64,000 nucleotides of DNA from Bog-532 sp963775825. GTDB taxonomy: Bacteria > Actinomycetota > Actinomycetes > Streptosporangiales > Streptosporangiaceae. Shown here piece by piece: positions 43,723 to 51,619 of this stretch. Position 1 is the first letter of the stretch. Every line of letters starts with the position of its first letter. The position numbers and the translations under genes were made by a program. Location of the stretch: assembly GCA_963775825.1 (NCBI GenBank), contig CAVZKY010000068.1, forward strand, positions 161,050 through 225,049, read 5' to 3'. Below the pieces are notes generated by a model, which ran no database searches, was not told where the DNA came from, and was given only the letters and a program-made list of their open reading frames with translations.

Positions 43723-44895
43723 TCAGCTGGTGGTGGTGGTTGCGGCGGCGGTGATGACGTCCATGAGGCGGCCGCGGCGCTGGTATTCCGAGCGCTGGGC
43801 GGCCGCGCCGTTGCCGCGGTGGAGCACAGCGTCGAGCAGGTCTGCGACCAGGAGCGTGTCCCCGGCGTCGGCCAGGGCGTCGCGGACGTGCTCGACCAGC
43901 AAGCCAGTCACAGCGGCCGCCTTGTCCGGCCGGAAGGTGACCGGGTTGATCAGCACGTCGTCCAGGCCGGACCGGCTGGCCCGCCACCTGGCCAGCCGCA
44001 GTTTCTCGGTACGCGCCGGCGAGCCCGGCCGGCTCGCCTGCCAGTTGCGGGCCTCGGTTTCCACCAGCCCCCGGATCAGCGCCGCGATCAGCACGGCATC
44101 CTCGGCGTGCTGGCACACATCGGCGATGCGCACCTCGATGGTCGGATAGTGCTGGGACAGCCGGGCGTCGAAGTACACCATGCCGGAATCCAGCAGCGTC
44201 TCGGTGTCGATCATCTGCTGCACGGTGGCCTGGTACGCCTCTGCCGAGCCGAACTGGGCGGTCGGGCCGGAACAGGGCCAGCGGCCCCACGCCTGGTAGC
44301 GGAAGCTCGCGTAGGCGCTGTCCACGCCCTGCCAGAACGGGGAGTTGGCGCTCAGCGCCAGCAACGTCGCCAGCCACGGCTGGATCCGGTCGAGCACGGC
44401 GACGCCCTCTTCGGCCGAGGAGACCCCGACGTGTACATGGCACCCGCAAGTGAGCTGTTCCTGCGCGGTCAGCCCGAAGGCCTCGGCCATCGCCTGGTAG
44501 CGGCTCGTCGGCACGACCTCCGGATGTACTGCCACCGGTGAGGTGCCGAGTGCGGCGACGGTAACGCCCGCCCGGGCGGCCGCCGCCGCGGCTGCGGCCC
44601 GGCACCGGCGCAGCTCGCGGCCGAGGTCGTCGAGCGAGCGGCAGGGCCTGGTATCGATCTCCAGCTGCTGCTTCTGCAACTCGAACTCGAGCGGCTGCAC
44701 CGCGTCCAGCTCACCCGCCGAGCGCTCATCAGTACCGGGCTCGTCCGCACCCGGCTCCCGCGCGCCCAGGCCGGACGCCCTGATGACGGCGCCGGCCAGC
44801 GCCCGTGGGCGGCCAGTGCCGGGCTCGACGATCAGGAGTTCCTCCTCCACCCCAACGCTGCGCACGGTTCGCCTTTCCGCCAGCCGGCGAATCAC
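43723..44895 (-). CDS. Carboxylate-amine ligase, glutamate-cysteine ligase type 2 (YbdK family)
   Basis: 390 residues. It starts MIRRLAERRTVRSVGVEEEL with the metal-binding VGVEEELLIVEPGTGRPRAL, then LEFELQKQQLEIDT, LTCGCHVHVGVSS, LLALSANSPFWQG and TIEVRIADVCQHAEDAV, all signatures of the GCS2/YbdK fold. Members ligate glutamate to an amine such as cysteine. An inserted acidic stretch (AREPGADEPGTDERSAGELD) near residue 45 is unusual. The C-terminus ends in a Thr-rich tail. Stand-alone gene. Confidence 0.87.
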   Translation of the reverse strand: MIRRLAERRTVRSVGVEEELLIVEPGTGRPRALAGAVIRASGLGAREPGADEPGTDERSAGELDAVQPLEFELQKQQLEIDTRPCRSLDDLGRELRRCRAAAAAAAARAGVTVAALGTSPVAVHPEVVPTSRYQAMAEAFGLTAQEQLTCGCHVHVGVSSAEEGVAVLDRIQPWLATLLALSANSPFWQGVDSAYASFRYQAWGRWPCSGPTAQFGSAEAYQATVQQMIDTETLLDSGMVYFDARLSQHYPTIEVRIADVCQHAEDAVLIAALIRGLVETEARNWQASRPGSPARTEKLRLARWRASRSGLDDVLINPVTFRPDKAAAVTGLLVEHVRDALADAGDTLLVADLLDAVLHRGNGAAAQRSEYQRRGRLMDVITAAATTTTS

Positions 44896-45348
44896 CAGGC
44901 CGCCCGGTACTCTGAGGCTTCACCCGATTTGTGAAGGCACGCTTGCGGCCGTGTTACAGCCGTGGGTCGGCTCTGAACGGAGGGCGAGCACGGCGAACAC
45001 CGACTCGTCGCCAGCGGCAAGATGGATGACCGGGGTTGCCCACCAATTGGACTCCTCGGCCAGGACCGTCCGCTCAGGGTTGGCGTGATCGGCGCGCCGC
45101 GTGCTACGAGAACGGAGATCATAAAGGCCGCCGCGCACATTGATCTGGCAACCGTCGCGAAGTACGTTGAACATGCTGCTCCAGACCCTGGTGGCGCGCG
45201 TCCGGGAAAGCGACGGCCGTGCGGCTGGCCGCGGAGCTTCTTCTCTGGGGGGAGTTGCTGGTCCCCCAACAGGCTCGTGAGGCTGCATCCCGACGCCGTA
45301 GACGTGCACGAAGTTGCCATAACAGGCGTAGCAGCAAGGGAGGCTTCA
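44896..45348. other. Intergenic region with unassigned open frames
   Basis: About 450 bp. A minus-strand frame (44920-45309) contains RTVLAEESNWWATPVIHLAA and GDESVFAVLALRSEP, and a plus-strand frame contains DRPLRVGVIGAPRATRTEII. Neither matches a family I know nor has a ribosome site, so they may be decayed genes. AAGGGAGG at about 45337 is the ribosome site for the pseudogene that follows. Confidence 0.4.
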
Positions 45349-45642
45349 TGGGAAGGCGGCTGGGCATCCTCGGCGCGGCTATCGCGGTGGCGGCGCTGGT
45401 GGCTGGTTTAGTTACTCCTGCTTGGGGTTCATCCGGAGCGCCAGGAGGCGCAGTGCGTCGCTACGTACTCGTTCGGCGGCGCGCAGATCACCGCGCAGGC
45501 GCTGATTACCCTGGGTAGCACGGCGCCGTACGCCGGGGCCATCACTGGCGGCACCGGCAAATACGACGGCGCGGCGGGTGAGGTACACGTCACCCCAGTC
45601 TCCGGTACGGAGGGGAACCTGACCTTCGACCTGCAACACTGA
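45349..45642 (+). pseudogene. Allene-oxide-cyclase-like secreted barrel protein, internally deleted
   Basis: A good ribosome site precedes a complete signal peptide (MGRRLGILGAAIAVAALVAG then LVTPAWGSSGAP). After a frame change at about 45445 the sequence continues as the C-terminal part of an allene oxide cyclase barrel-like protein: QCVATYSFGGAQITAQALIT, GSTAPYAGAITGGTGKYDGA, AGEVHVTPVSG and FDLQH-stop. The N-terminal half of the barrel, about 70-90 residues in family members, is missing. A deletion joined signal and C-terminus, so the gene is dead. Confidence 0.7.
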
Positions 45643-45770
45643 TGGGTTCTTCGCCCTTTGTGGTCGCGATGGTCCTGCTGAGGTCTGCATCTGGAAAGGC
45701 GCCGCTCAGGCCGCCAGCCAGCGTCAGGAACCGGACGCCGTACCGGTGCAGCAGTAGCTTGAGCTGGAAG

Positions 45771-45866
45771 CGGTCCACCGACCGCGAGCAGGTGATCGGC
45801 GTGCCCAAGGCCGCGTTCGTGCAGGGCATGCTGGCCAAGGACGAATTCGACCTGCGGGTGGGGCAG
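45771..45866 (+). pseudogene. Fragment of a DUF1707 domain
   Basis: Reads RSTDREQVIGVPKAAFVQGM then LAKDEFDLRVGQ. This is the signature of DUF1707 (D-ADREQVIxVLKAAFVQGRL-KDEFDxRVGQ), normally at the N-terminus of membrane proteins. The surrounding frame is otherwise random and closes soon after. Only about 32 residues remain, next to the allene-oxide-cyclase-like remnant, so this is a second piece of gene debris. Confidence 0.65.
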
Positions 45867-45897
45867 CGGCCGCGCGAGCGGGGATGGGGAGGATGGC

Positions 45898-46611
45898 ATG
45901 GTGGCAGCGACGCGGACCTCTAGCGCGTGGGAGCGTTATGCCTGGGTGGCGGGCATCGTTTTCTTTATCGCGCTGGTGGCGGAGACCGTGGTCGCGCTCG
46001 GTGTCGGAGTGAACCAGAACGACTCGGCGGCGAAGATCGCGAACGCGCTTTACGACCACCGCGGGCGGCTGTTGGCGATCACATACCTATCCGTCGTCTA
46101 TGCCGCCATGTTCCTGGTCTACCTGGCCAAGCTGCACGACCTGCTGCGAAGGGACACGGATCGGCCGCGGTTCCTTAGCTCCCTGGTGCTGGCTGGCGGC
46201 GCGTTCTTTATTGCCCTGCATGCTGTCAGCGACATCGGTATCACCGGCTTGGTCGGCGCGAAGCTCGCGTCGTTCGGGTTCCAGCACGATCAGGGCGCGT
46301 CCTACACGCTGTACTTGATGACCTTTGCTTTGGACAGTGTCGGGGACGTGTTCGGCAGTCTCTTTGCTTTCGCAGCAGGCGTGCTCGTGATCCGCAGCGG
46401 CGTCTTGCCGCGCTGGCTTGGGTGGGTTTCGATCCTCACCGGGATCATGCTCTTCCTCCAGGGCTTCGGCCTCGGCGGCGTCATCGCCTCGTTCGGGCTC
46501 GTTCTCGACGGCATCGGGTTCGTGCTGCTCCTGATCTTCGTCTTGGTGAGCAGTGTCATCTTGCTGACGCGCGAAAACGCGCTCCCCGACTCCGCGGGCG
46601 GAATCGAGTAG
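45898..46611 (+). CDS. DUF4386-like polytopic membrane protein
   Basis: 237 residues with about six helices, for example AWVAGIVFFIALVAETVVAL, LLAITYLSVVYAAMFLVYLA, SLVLAGGAFFIALHAVSDIG, LGWVSILTGIMLFLQGFGLG and IGFVLLLIFVLVSSVILL. The start is ATG at 45898 (MVAATRTSSAWERYAWVAGI) after GGGGAGG. The pattern resembles DUF4386-type proteins, which have no known function. No operon partner; intact frame. Confidence 0.7.
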   Translation: MVAATRTSSAWERYAWVAGIVFFIALVAETVVALGVGVNQNDSAAKIANALYDHRGRLLAITYLSVVYAAMFLVYLAKLHDLLRRDTDRPRFLSSLVLAGGAFFIALHAVSDIGITGLVGAKLASFGFQHDQGASYTLYLMTFALDSVGDVFGSLFAFAAGVLVIRSGVLPRWLGWVSILTGIMLFLQGFGLGGVIASFGLVLDGIGFVLLLIFVLVSSVILLTRENALPDSAGGIE

Positions 46612-46736
46612 ACGACTACATCTTCGAGGCCATGGTGGCGCTGTTGTTTCGTGTGGGGTGAGAGACCGCCACCTTCGGCTTGTCGCAGCAGGAGGGCTGC
46701 TTCCCGCCCTCCCTGGCAGTCTCCGACCACTACCCC

Positions 46737-47867
46737 TCACCGCCCGCCCATCGCGCCGATGCCCAAACGCGCCGGTACGTGCGCTGTGCGCCCCCTGTGA
46801 CGCGCCGGCTCTCCTTGTGGGGCCCGGAAGATCTCGCCCGGAAACGTGGTGAAGCCGAGCGGGAGCTTCATCTCCGGACGAGCCTGCCCGGCCGCGTGAG
46901 CTGCGGCCTGTCCGCCGTCCCAGTACGAGCGGGCCGCCGAGGCCCCGGTGCCAGTCAGCCAGTACAGCGTGACGTTGTCGAGGACGTGGTCCTGGGTGAG
47001 ATTGCCCGATGGCTGCCCGCCGGTAAAGGCGCAGGAGATCTTGCAGTAGCTGTCGGTGTCGTGGTCGAGCATCCAGGCCGCCAGCGCGACCGGTGAATCC
47101 AGCAGGGCGTAGCCAATCGTCTGCGGCCGGGTGGCCTGCTCCAGGAAGTAGCCCGAGCCGCTCGTCCTGAAGGTGGTGATCGCGGCGAGCGCGGCGCGCT
47201 CCTCCCCGGAGCCCGCGGGCAAGCCGCTGACGCCGCCCAGCGCCTCCCGGAGGAAGTTCAGGTGGATGCCGGCCAGCCCGGCGGGTGCCTGGCGGCCCAT
47301 CGCGTCGGTGACGGCGGCACCCTGGTCCCCGCCCTGGGCGACGTAGCGGGTGTAGCCGAGGCGGTTCATCAGCTCCGCCCAGGCTCTGGCGATGCGGCCG
47401 GGGTCCCAGCCGACCTCGGCCGGCTCGCCGGAGAAGCCGTAGCCGGGCAGGGACGGCAGCACCAGGTCGAACGCGTCCTCGGTGCGTCCGCCGTGCGCAG
47501 TCGGGTCGGTGAGCGGGCCGATGACCTCGAGCAGCTCGATCACTGAGCCGGGCCAGCCGTGCGTGATGATCAGCGGCAGCGCGTCCGCGTGCGGCGACTT
47601 CACGTGGATGAAGTGGATGTCTACCCCGTCGATCTGGGTCATGAACTGCGGCAGCGCGTTCAGTTTCGCCTCGCCCGCGCGCCAGTCGTACTCGGCCGCC
47701 CAGTAGCGGGCGAGCTCCCGGATGGTCGCCAGCTGCACGCCCTGTGACCGGTCTTTGACCAGCTCCTTGGAGGGCCAGCGCGTCGCGGCGATACGCCGCC
47801 GAAGGGCGGCGATCGCTTCGCCGGGCATGTCGACCCGGAAGGGACGCATGTCAGTTTCGCTGGACAT
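46737..47867 (-). CDS. Epoxide hydrolase-like alpha/beta hydrolase with altered C-terminus
   Basis: 376 residues. The N-terminal EHN domain (FRVDMPGEAIAALRRRIAAT RW type) is followed by LIITHGWPGSVIELLEVIG (oxyanion HGWPGS) and the nucleophile Asp in VAQGGDQGAAVTDAMG. The lid and FTTFPGEIFRAP near the end match the family, but the usual last strand with the catalytic histidine (KGGHFAAWE type) is replaced by an Arg-rich tail EPARHRGRTAHVPARLGI. No other frame restores it. The protein is therefore probably inactive or 3'-truncated. Confidence 0.8.
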   Translation of the reverse strand: MSSETDMRPFRVDMPGEAIAALRRRIAATRWPSKELVKDRSQGVQLATIRELARYWAAEYDWRAGEAKLNALPQFMTQIDGVDIHFIHVKSPHADALPLIITHGWPGSVIELLEVIGPLTDPTAHGGRTEDAFDLVLPSLPGYGFSGEPAEVGWDPGRIARAWAELMNRLGYTRYVAQGGDQGAAVTDAMGRQAPAGLAGIHLNFLREALGGVSGLPAGSGEERAALAAITTFRTSGSGYFLEQATRPQTIGYALLDSPVALAAWMLDHDTDSYCKISCAFTGGQPSGNLTQDHVLDNVTLYWLTGTGASAARSYWDGGQAAAHAAGQARPEMKLPLGFTTFPGEIFRAPQGEPARHRGRTAHVPARLGIGAMGGR

Positions 47868-47986
47868 AAGTCTCCACCTCCCTGGACTGGTTGTCGGCGG
47901 CGGACGGCCGGACCGGTCGGCTCCGGCCGACGCGTATCTGCCAGGTCAATATCGCTCACTGGCCTCGGTGGCGCGAGACTGGATGG

Positions 47987-48583
47987 GTGGATGCCATAGA
48001 CCTGGACGCTGACCCACTGCGGCAGCTGTCCACGTGGCTGGACGCGGCCCGCGCGGCCGGGGCACCGATGCCGGAAGCCATGACCATCGCGACCGCGACC
48101 AGCGACGCCATTCCCTCGGCCCGCCTGGTGGTCCTGCGTGGCCTGCAGCGAGGGCTGGTCTTCTTCACCGACTGCGACAGCGACAAGGGGGCTGAGCTGG
48201 CGGCCAATCCACGGGCGGCGGCCGTGCTGCACTGGCTTGTTCCGGCCCACCGCCAGGTACGTGTGGCGGGGCCGGTTGAGCGGGTCGGCGAGGACGAGGC
48301 CAACCAGTACTGGAGTACGCGCGCCCCCGCCGTCCGCCTCAGCGCGGCCGCCTGGCACCAAAGCCGGGTCGTCGCCAGCCGGGCGGTCCTGGAGATGCAG
48401 GTCCGGGACGGCCTGCGGCGCCACCCCGGCGGAGCCGATGTTCCCCGTCCGCGGCGCTGGGGCGGCTTCCGGGTGCTGCCCGCCCGTGTGGAGTTCTGGC
48501 AGGAATCATCGGACGGCCTGCACGACCGGATCCGCTACCGCCGGGCAAACAGCGGCTGGATCACCGAGCGGCTGTCGCCGTAA
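47987..48583 (+). CDS. pdxH: Pyridoxamine 5'-phosphate oxidase family protein
   Basis: 198 residues. GTG at 47987 begins VDAIDLDADPLRQLSTWLDA. Family blocks: AMTIATATSDAIPSARLVVL, RGLVFFTDCDSDKGAELAAN, VLHWLVPAHRQVRVAGPVER, and the FMN/PLP C-terminal WGGFRVLPARVEFWQ with HDRIRYRRANSGWITERLSP. This makes pyridoxal phosphate from pyridoxamine or pyridoxine phosphate using FMN and oxygen. It is divergent from the epoxide hydrolase gene with about 120 bp between them. Intact frame. Confidence 0.9.
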   Translation: MDAIDLDADPLRQLSTWLDAARAAGAPMPEAMTIATATSDAIPSARLVVLRGLQRGLVFFTDCDSDKGAELAANPRAAAVLHWLVPAHRQVRVAGPVERVGEDEANQYWSTRAPAVRLSAAAWHQSRVVASRAVLEMQVRDGLRRHPGGADVPRPRRWGGFRVLPARVEFWQESSDGLHDRIRYRRANSGWITERLSP

Positions 48584-48902
48584 CGATCCGGCGGCCGCAG
48601 ATCCCAACGGCCGAGGATGGCTAAGAACGCCACGATGTCGCGGGCTACCGGCTGTGGCTCCCCGGCGGGGCAAAATGGCCGGGCCCCAGGGCCCCGGGCG
48701 CCAGCAGCGGATGCTGTACATGCGCTCGGCCCACTCTCAGGGGCGGCTCGCCCTTGGGGCGAACATGTGCGGGAGGCCGCGATCCGGATCCGGATGAGTC
48801 AGCTGACGGTACGAAATGAGAGGGGCCCAAACACGTGATAACGGGCCGTTATCACTATTTAGGCTCCCTGTTGTGCTTTTGCACGGACGGCCCCGTGAGG
48901 CC
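48584..48902. other. Intergenic region with a perfect palindrome
   Basis: About 320 bp between convergent pdxH and the first precursor-like gene. The only clear signal is the 21-bp palindrome at 48835-48855. 48835-48895 is markedly AT-richer than its surroundings. No gene seen. Confidence 0.5.
48835..48855. promoter_or_regulatory. Perfect 10-bp inverted repeat with one-base centre
   Basis: GTGATAACGG-G-CCGTTATCAC. It lies 48 bp after the stop of the leftward precursor-like gene and 252 bp after the rightward pdxH stop. It could be a bidirectional terminator, although no strong T run follows on either side, or a binding site for a dimeric regulator left from a lost gene. The arms are AT-containing, unlike the GC-rich hairpins nearby. 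Confidence 0.6.
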
Positions 48903-49115
48903 TCACACGGGGCACGCCGCCAAGTTGGGCCCTGCCGAAGCGCCAGCGTGCGGCAGAGGGGGACAGCCACCGACGGGCGGAGGGGGATAGCCACGCAGGG
49001 GGCCGCCGGGGTCGACGGGATAGGGCTCCCAGAGGCAGAGGGTGAGCCGGATCGGGAGAAGCTCGGCGTGCTCGAGCTCGAGCGCCTGCATCGTTACAGC
49101 AGGTACAGATGACAT
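48903..49115 (-). CDS. Precursor-like small peptide 1 (divergent proline/cysteine core)
   Basis: 70 residues. ATG at 49115 follows GAAGGAGG. The leader MSSVPAVTMQALELEHAELL then PIRLTL matches the two other small peptides at 51035 and 51620, but the rest is different: CLWEPYPVDPGGPLRGYPPP, three cysteines and many prolines, ending GPNLAACPV. It lies downstream of the RRE-M50 protease gene on the same strand. Shared leader with variable core is the hallmark of ribosomal peptide precursors. Its 5' leader has an 18-bp perfect palindrome at 49138-49155. Confidence 0.7.
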   Translation of the reverse strand: MSSVPAVTMQALELEHAELLPIRLTLCLWEPYPVDPGGPLRGYPPPPVGGCPPLPHAGASAGPNLAACPV

Positions 49116-49137
49116 GGATAGCCTCCTTCGAGGACGG

Positions 49138-49155
49138 TCTGCCTGGCCAGGCAGA
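49138..49155. promoter_or_regulatory. 5'UTR palindrome before precursor 1
   Basis: TCTGCCTGGCCAGGCAGA, a perfect self-complementary 18-mer just upstream of the ribosome site of precursor 1. Hairpins occupy the same place before precursors 2 and 3, although their sequences differ, so the structure rather than the sequence seems to be kept. Confidence 0.6.
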
Positions 49156-49309
49156 GCCCGGTTGCCCGCGTTCCTGGGACCGTCCGGGACCGTCGGTGGC
49201 CTCCGGGACCGCGGGCGCCGGTATCGCTCAGCGGCCGGCAAGAGGGCTGCGGATGGCGACTGAGTTCACCTCCGGAGGAAGACCGGGACCGGGGTATCGG
49301 CGGGCCGGG

Positions 49310-50728
49310 CTACCAGCCGCGGAATTGGCCTTGCAGGGTCCAGATGGCGGCGAGCGCCGCGCAGCAGGCCAGGCCGGCTGCGGCGGCCAGGAGGCGGCGG
49401 GCGGGTTGGCCGGCGGACCAGCGCAGCCCCATGGTGGTGGCCCGCCGCGCTAGCCCGGTCACGATGTACAGCGAGCCGGCCAGCGGCAGGATCAGCAGGG
49501 CAGTGCCGATGGCGTCGATGGTGGCCATCGCGTAGCGGTGCCCGGTGAGGGCGGTGGCCATGAGGTGGGCCTGCCAGCTCGCGGAGCGCCACAGCGCCCG
49601 GTTGATGGCGGGGAAGTGCAGCAGCATGTAGGCGAGGGTGGCGATGAGCAGCGGGATGACGCACATTACCCAGCCAGTGACCACGATCCGGGCGCGGCGC
49701 CGCAGGCCGGTCACGCGCGGGTCCCGGCGCCCCCGGGCCACGGCGCTGCGCAGGATGGGAACGACGCGGGCGAACAGGTCCGGCACGCCGACCAGGTCGC
49801 TGAGGATGTAGTAGCCGTCGAAGCGGATGAACGGGAGCAGCTGCTCCAGCATCTCCAGATGGGTGACGGCGATGACCAGCAGCAGGACCTGGCTGGAGGT
49901 GGCCACGTAGAGGCCGGCCAGGGCCAGCATGAAGACCGCGTTGAAGTACAGGCCGCCGAGGTCGGTGCGCAGCCGGCCGGCGCGGGAGAGCCGGTAGGAG
50001 TCGGTGACGTTGGTGAAGAACGACGGCCAGACCAGGTAGATGCCGACGCCGACCACGCCGGGCCGCGCGCCGCCATACCGGCACCCGGCCGCGTGCCCGC
50101 ACTCGTGGAACATGGCGGAAACCGCCGACAAGCCGAGCACGACCAGCAAGTCCACCGGGTCACGCAGCACCTGCCGGAGTCCCCCGCCCAGCCCGTGGAC
50201 GGCGAACAGCCACCAGTCCACGGCCAGGACACTGCCGGCCACGGCCACGATCACTGGCCAGCGGAACAGCGGCCGCAGCAGCGTCCCGGTGGCGTTCGCC
50301 GCACGCTCGGGCAGGAGCGTGCCCCGTGCCCGCAGCGCCAGCAGCGGGTTGGCCGTCGGCGGGGCGGCCGTAGCGGCCGGATCGGCGACGATGCCCAGGG
50401 GCAGCAGCTTGGTGGTGATCAGATAGCCGGCCTGCCCGGCGGTCAGGGTCCGGCCAAGGTCGGCGCTGACCAGTTCGGCGATAGCAGCGGGGCCGCGGGC
50501 GCCGTCGATCCGGCAGATCACCTGGTACAGCAGCGCCGATATCTGGATGACCTGGCCGTCGGGCCGGCGTACCAGCGACGGCGGCTGGCTGTAACCGGAG
50601 TCCTTGTACTCGCCGAGCAGCTCCACCCCGTCGGCCAGCCGGGGCACCCCGGTGAATGCGGGCACGCCTGCCGGGAGCGGGGCGGGCGCTGGCCGCCCGG
50701 AAGCCACGTGCCCGGCGACTGCGGTCAT
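49310..50728 (-). CDS. M50-family zinc metalloprotease with N-terminal PqqD-like (RRE-type) domain
   Basis: 472 residues, ATG at 50728 with AAGGAGG eight bases upstream. Residues about 34-115 look like a PqqD-type peptide-recognition domain (SLVRRPDGQVIQISALLYQV then ICRIDGARGPAAIAELVSAD). The rest is a membrane protease with about eight helices, HECGH at residues 208-212 in SAVSAMFHECGHAAGC, and the third-ligand region LPFIRFDGYYILSDLVG. The architecture is that of the putative peptide zinc metalloproteases linked to RiPP clusters (YydH of the epipeptide system is an M50 example). It lies between precursor 1 and precursors 2/3 on the same strand, so it is the likely processing enzyme. Confidence 0.85.
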   Translation of the reverse strand: MTAVAGHVASGRPAPAPLPAGVPAFTGVPRLADGVELLGEYKDSGYSQPPSLVRRPDGQVIQISALLYQVICRIDGARGPAAIAELVSADLGRTLTAGQAGYLITTKLLPLGIVADPAATAAPPTANPLLALRARGTLLPERAANATGTLLRPLFRWPVIVAVAGSVLAVDWWLFAVHGLGGGLRQVLRDPVDLLVVLGLSAVSAMFHECGHAAGCRYGGARPGVVGVGIYLVWPSFFTNVTDSYRLSRAGRLRTDLGGLYFNAVFMLALAGLYVATSSQVLLLVIAVTHLEMLEQLLPFIRFDGYYILSDLVGVPDLFARVVPILRSAVARGRRDPRVTGLRRRARIVVTGWVMCVIPLLIATLAYMLLHFPAINRALWRSASWQAHLMATALTGHRYAMATIDAIGTALLILPLAGSLYIVTGLARRATTMGLRWSAGQPARRLLAAAAGLACCAALAAIWTLQGQFRGW

Positions 50729-50806
50729 CACCTGCTCCTCCTTCGCATGCTCACCAGGGGACGTCGGGGCATCTGGGCGCGGCGGCCGGGCAGGGCCGCC
50801 CGGTGA

Positions 50807-50842
50807 GAGGGCCGCCCGGGGGGATCCGGTCCCGGGCGCCCC
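50807..50842 (-). terminator. Hairpin C, remnant of a third terminator module
   Basis: AGGGCCGCCCGGG and CCCGGGCGCCCC can pair imperfectly around GGGATCCGGT. It is followed by CCCTGCTGCGCATTCCCCCC, as are hairpins A and B, showing common descent. No precursor gene remains between it and hairpin B. Confidence 0.5.
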
Positions 50843-50939
50843 CTGCCCTGCTGCGCATTCCCCCCTTCAGGTCATGCACAGCAGGACGGGGACGCCCGGG
50901 GGGCTATGGCGGGCCGCGGGCGCCCGTCCCGCCCGGTGA

Positions 50940-50972
50940 GAGGGCCGCCCGGAAGGGGCCCGGGCGGCCCTC
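50940..50972 (-). terminator. Hairpin B after precursor 2
   Basis: Perfect 13-bp stem GAGGGCCGCCCGG / CCGGGCGGCCCTC with a 7-base loop, 62 bp downstream of the precursor 2 stop. There is no long T run, so it is either an actinobacterial-type terminator or an mRNA-stabilising stem that would let precursor mRNA exceed protease mRNA. Confidence 0.75.
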
Positions 50973-51034
50973 CTGTCCTGCTGTGCATTCCCCCCTCGGG
51001 TCATGCACAGCTGGCGGTACGGGCCGGGCCGGTG

Positions 51035-51256
51035 CTACCAGATGTTGCCCGAGCCCAGGCTGAGGATGTTGTTGAGGCTGCCGTTGGCGACGGCGACGTT
51101 CAGCAGTCCGGCCTGGGCGGTGTTGCCGTATCCCACCTGGGTGAAGCTGAAGCCGCCGGAGTGGCCGGAGTAGACGCTCAGGGTTTCCCGGCTCGGGAGC
51201 AGCTCGGCGTGCTCGAGCTCAAGGTCCTGCATCGTTACGGCAGGTGCTGTCGGCAT
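51035..51256 (-). CDS. Precursor-like small peptide 2 with curlin-like core
   Basis: 73 residues. ATG at 51256 follows GAAGGAGA. The leader MPTAPAVTMQDLELEHAELL then PSRETL is nearly identical to that of precursor 3. The core begins SVYSGHSGGFS and continues FTQVGYGNTAQAGLLNVAVA, NGSLNNILSLGSGNIW. QxGxGNxA followed by a second N-rich turn is the pattern of curlin (CsgA) amyloid repeats. No Cys. It is one of two tandem copies, and is followed by hairpin B. Function inferred: peptide released by the neighbouring protease. Confidence 0.82.
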   Translation of the reverse strand: MPTAPAVTMQDLELEHAELLPSRETLSVYSGHSGGFSFTQVGYGNTAQAGLLNVAVANGSLNNILSLGSGNIW

Positions 51257-51278
51257 GGGGTCTCCTTCGGGTGATCTG

Positions 51279-51297
51279 CCCCGGCCACCGGCCGGGG
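51279..51297. promoter_or_regulatory. 5'UTR hairpin before precursor 2
   Basis: CCCCGGCC-ACC-GGCCGGGG, a perfect 8-bp stem with a 3-base loop, just upstream of the Shine-Dalgarno site of precursor 2. Equivalent in position to the palindromes before precursors 1 and 3. Confidence 0.6.
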
Positions 51298-51366
51298 GGC
51301 TGTCCGCGTTCCCGGGCCGCACGGGCCTCCGGGACGCCCGGCACCTCTGGTGGGCCGGGCCACGGC

Positions 51367-51411
51367 TTGTACGTCGATGGACGAACGAGTCGTTCGTTTA
51401 TCAACGTACAA
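51367..51411. promoter_or_regulatory. Nested palindromes upstream of precursor 2 (probable operator)
   Basis: Outer arms TTGTACGT (51367) and ACGTACAA (51404), and inner arms ACGAACGA-G-TCGTTCGT (51381-51397). The outer arm shares GTACGTCGAT with the 20-bp palindrome upstream of the XRE gene. Likely bound by the XRE regulator or a relative. Confidence 0.6.
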
Positions 51412-51520
51412 CATCACTCTGGGTCAGGCAAGGGCCGCGATCGCGAACCGGAAATCCATCAGGACGGGGACGCCCAGGGGGTGGCTATGGCGGGCCGCGG
51501 GCGCCCGTCCCGCCCGGTGA

Positions 51521-51553
51521 GAGGGCCGCCCGGAAAGGGTTCGGGCGGCCCTC
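51521..51553 (-). terminator. Hairpin A after precursor 3
   Basis: 12-bp stem GAGGGCCGCCCG / CGGGCGGCCCTC with loop GAAAGGGTT, 66 bp downstream of the precursor 3 stop. It is followed by GCTGCGCATTCCCCCC as in hairpins B and C. Confidence 0.75.
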
Positions 51554-51619
51554 CTGTGCTGCGCATTCCCCCCTCAGGTCAGGCACAGCCAGCCGGCGGT
51601 GCGGGCCAGGCCGGTGCTG

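Larger units (their letters stand above)
50729..51034. other. Non-coding spacer with two hairpin modules upstream of the protease gene
   Basis: About 305 bp. Holds hairpin C (50807-50842) and hairpin B (50940-50972), each followed by CTGCTG(T/C)GCATTCCCCCC and a CAGGTCATGCACAG-like tag. The second module belongs to the precursor 2 duplication unit; the first is the remnant of one more unit whose precursor gene has gone. Confidence 0.7.
50877..51443 (-). repeat. Tandem duplication unit B (precursor 2 copy)
   Basis: Compared with unit A (51455-52036) it contains in the same order the start of the XRE gene (GGTCAGGCAAGGGCCGCG), an operator-like palindrome, the spacer, the precursor gene and hairpin plus GACGGGGACGCCC tag. 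Corresponding points lie 582-601 bp apart. The XRE part has decayed to a short non-coding remnant. Confidence 0.8.
51257..51619. other. Promoter/terminator region between precursors 3 and 2
   Basis: About 360 bp. Holds the 5'UTR hairpin of precursor 2 (51279-51297), the palindromic operator-like region (51367-51411), a decayed remnant of the XRE start (51412-51445) and hairpin A of precursor 3 (51521-51553). No other gene. Confidence 0.7.
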
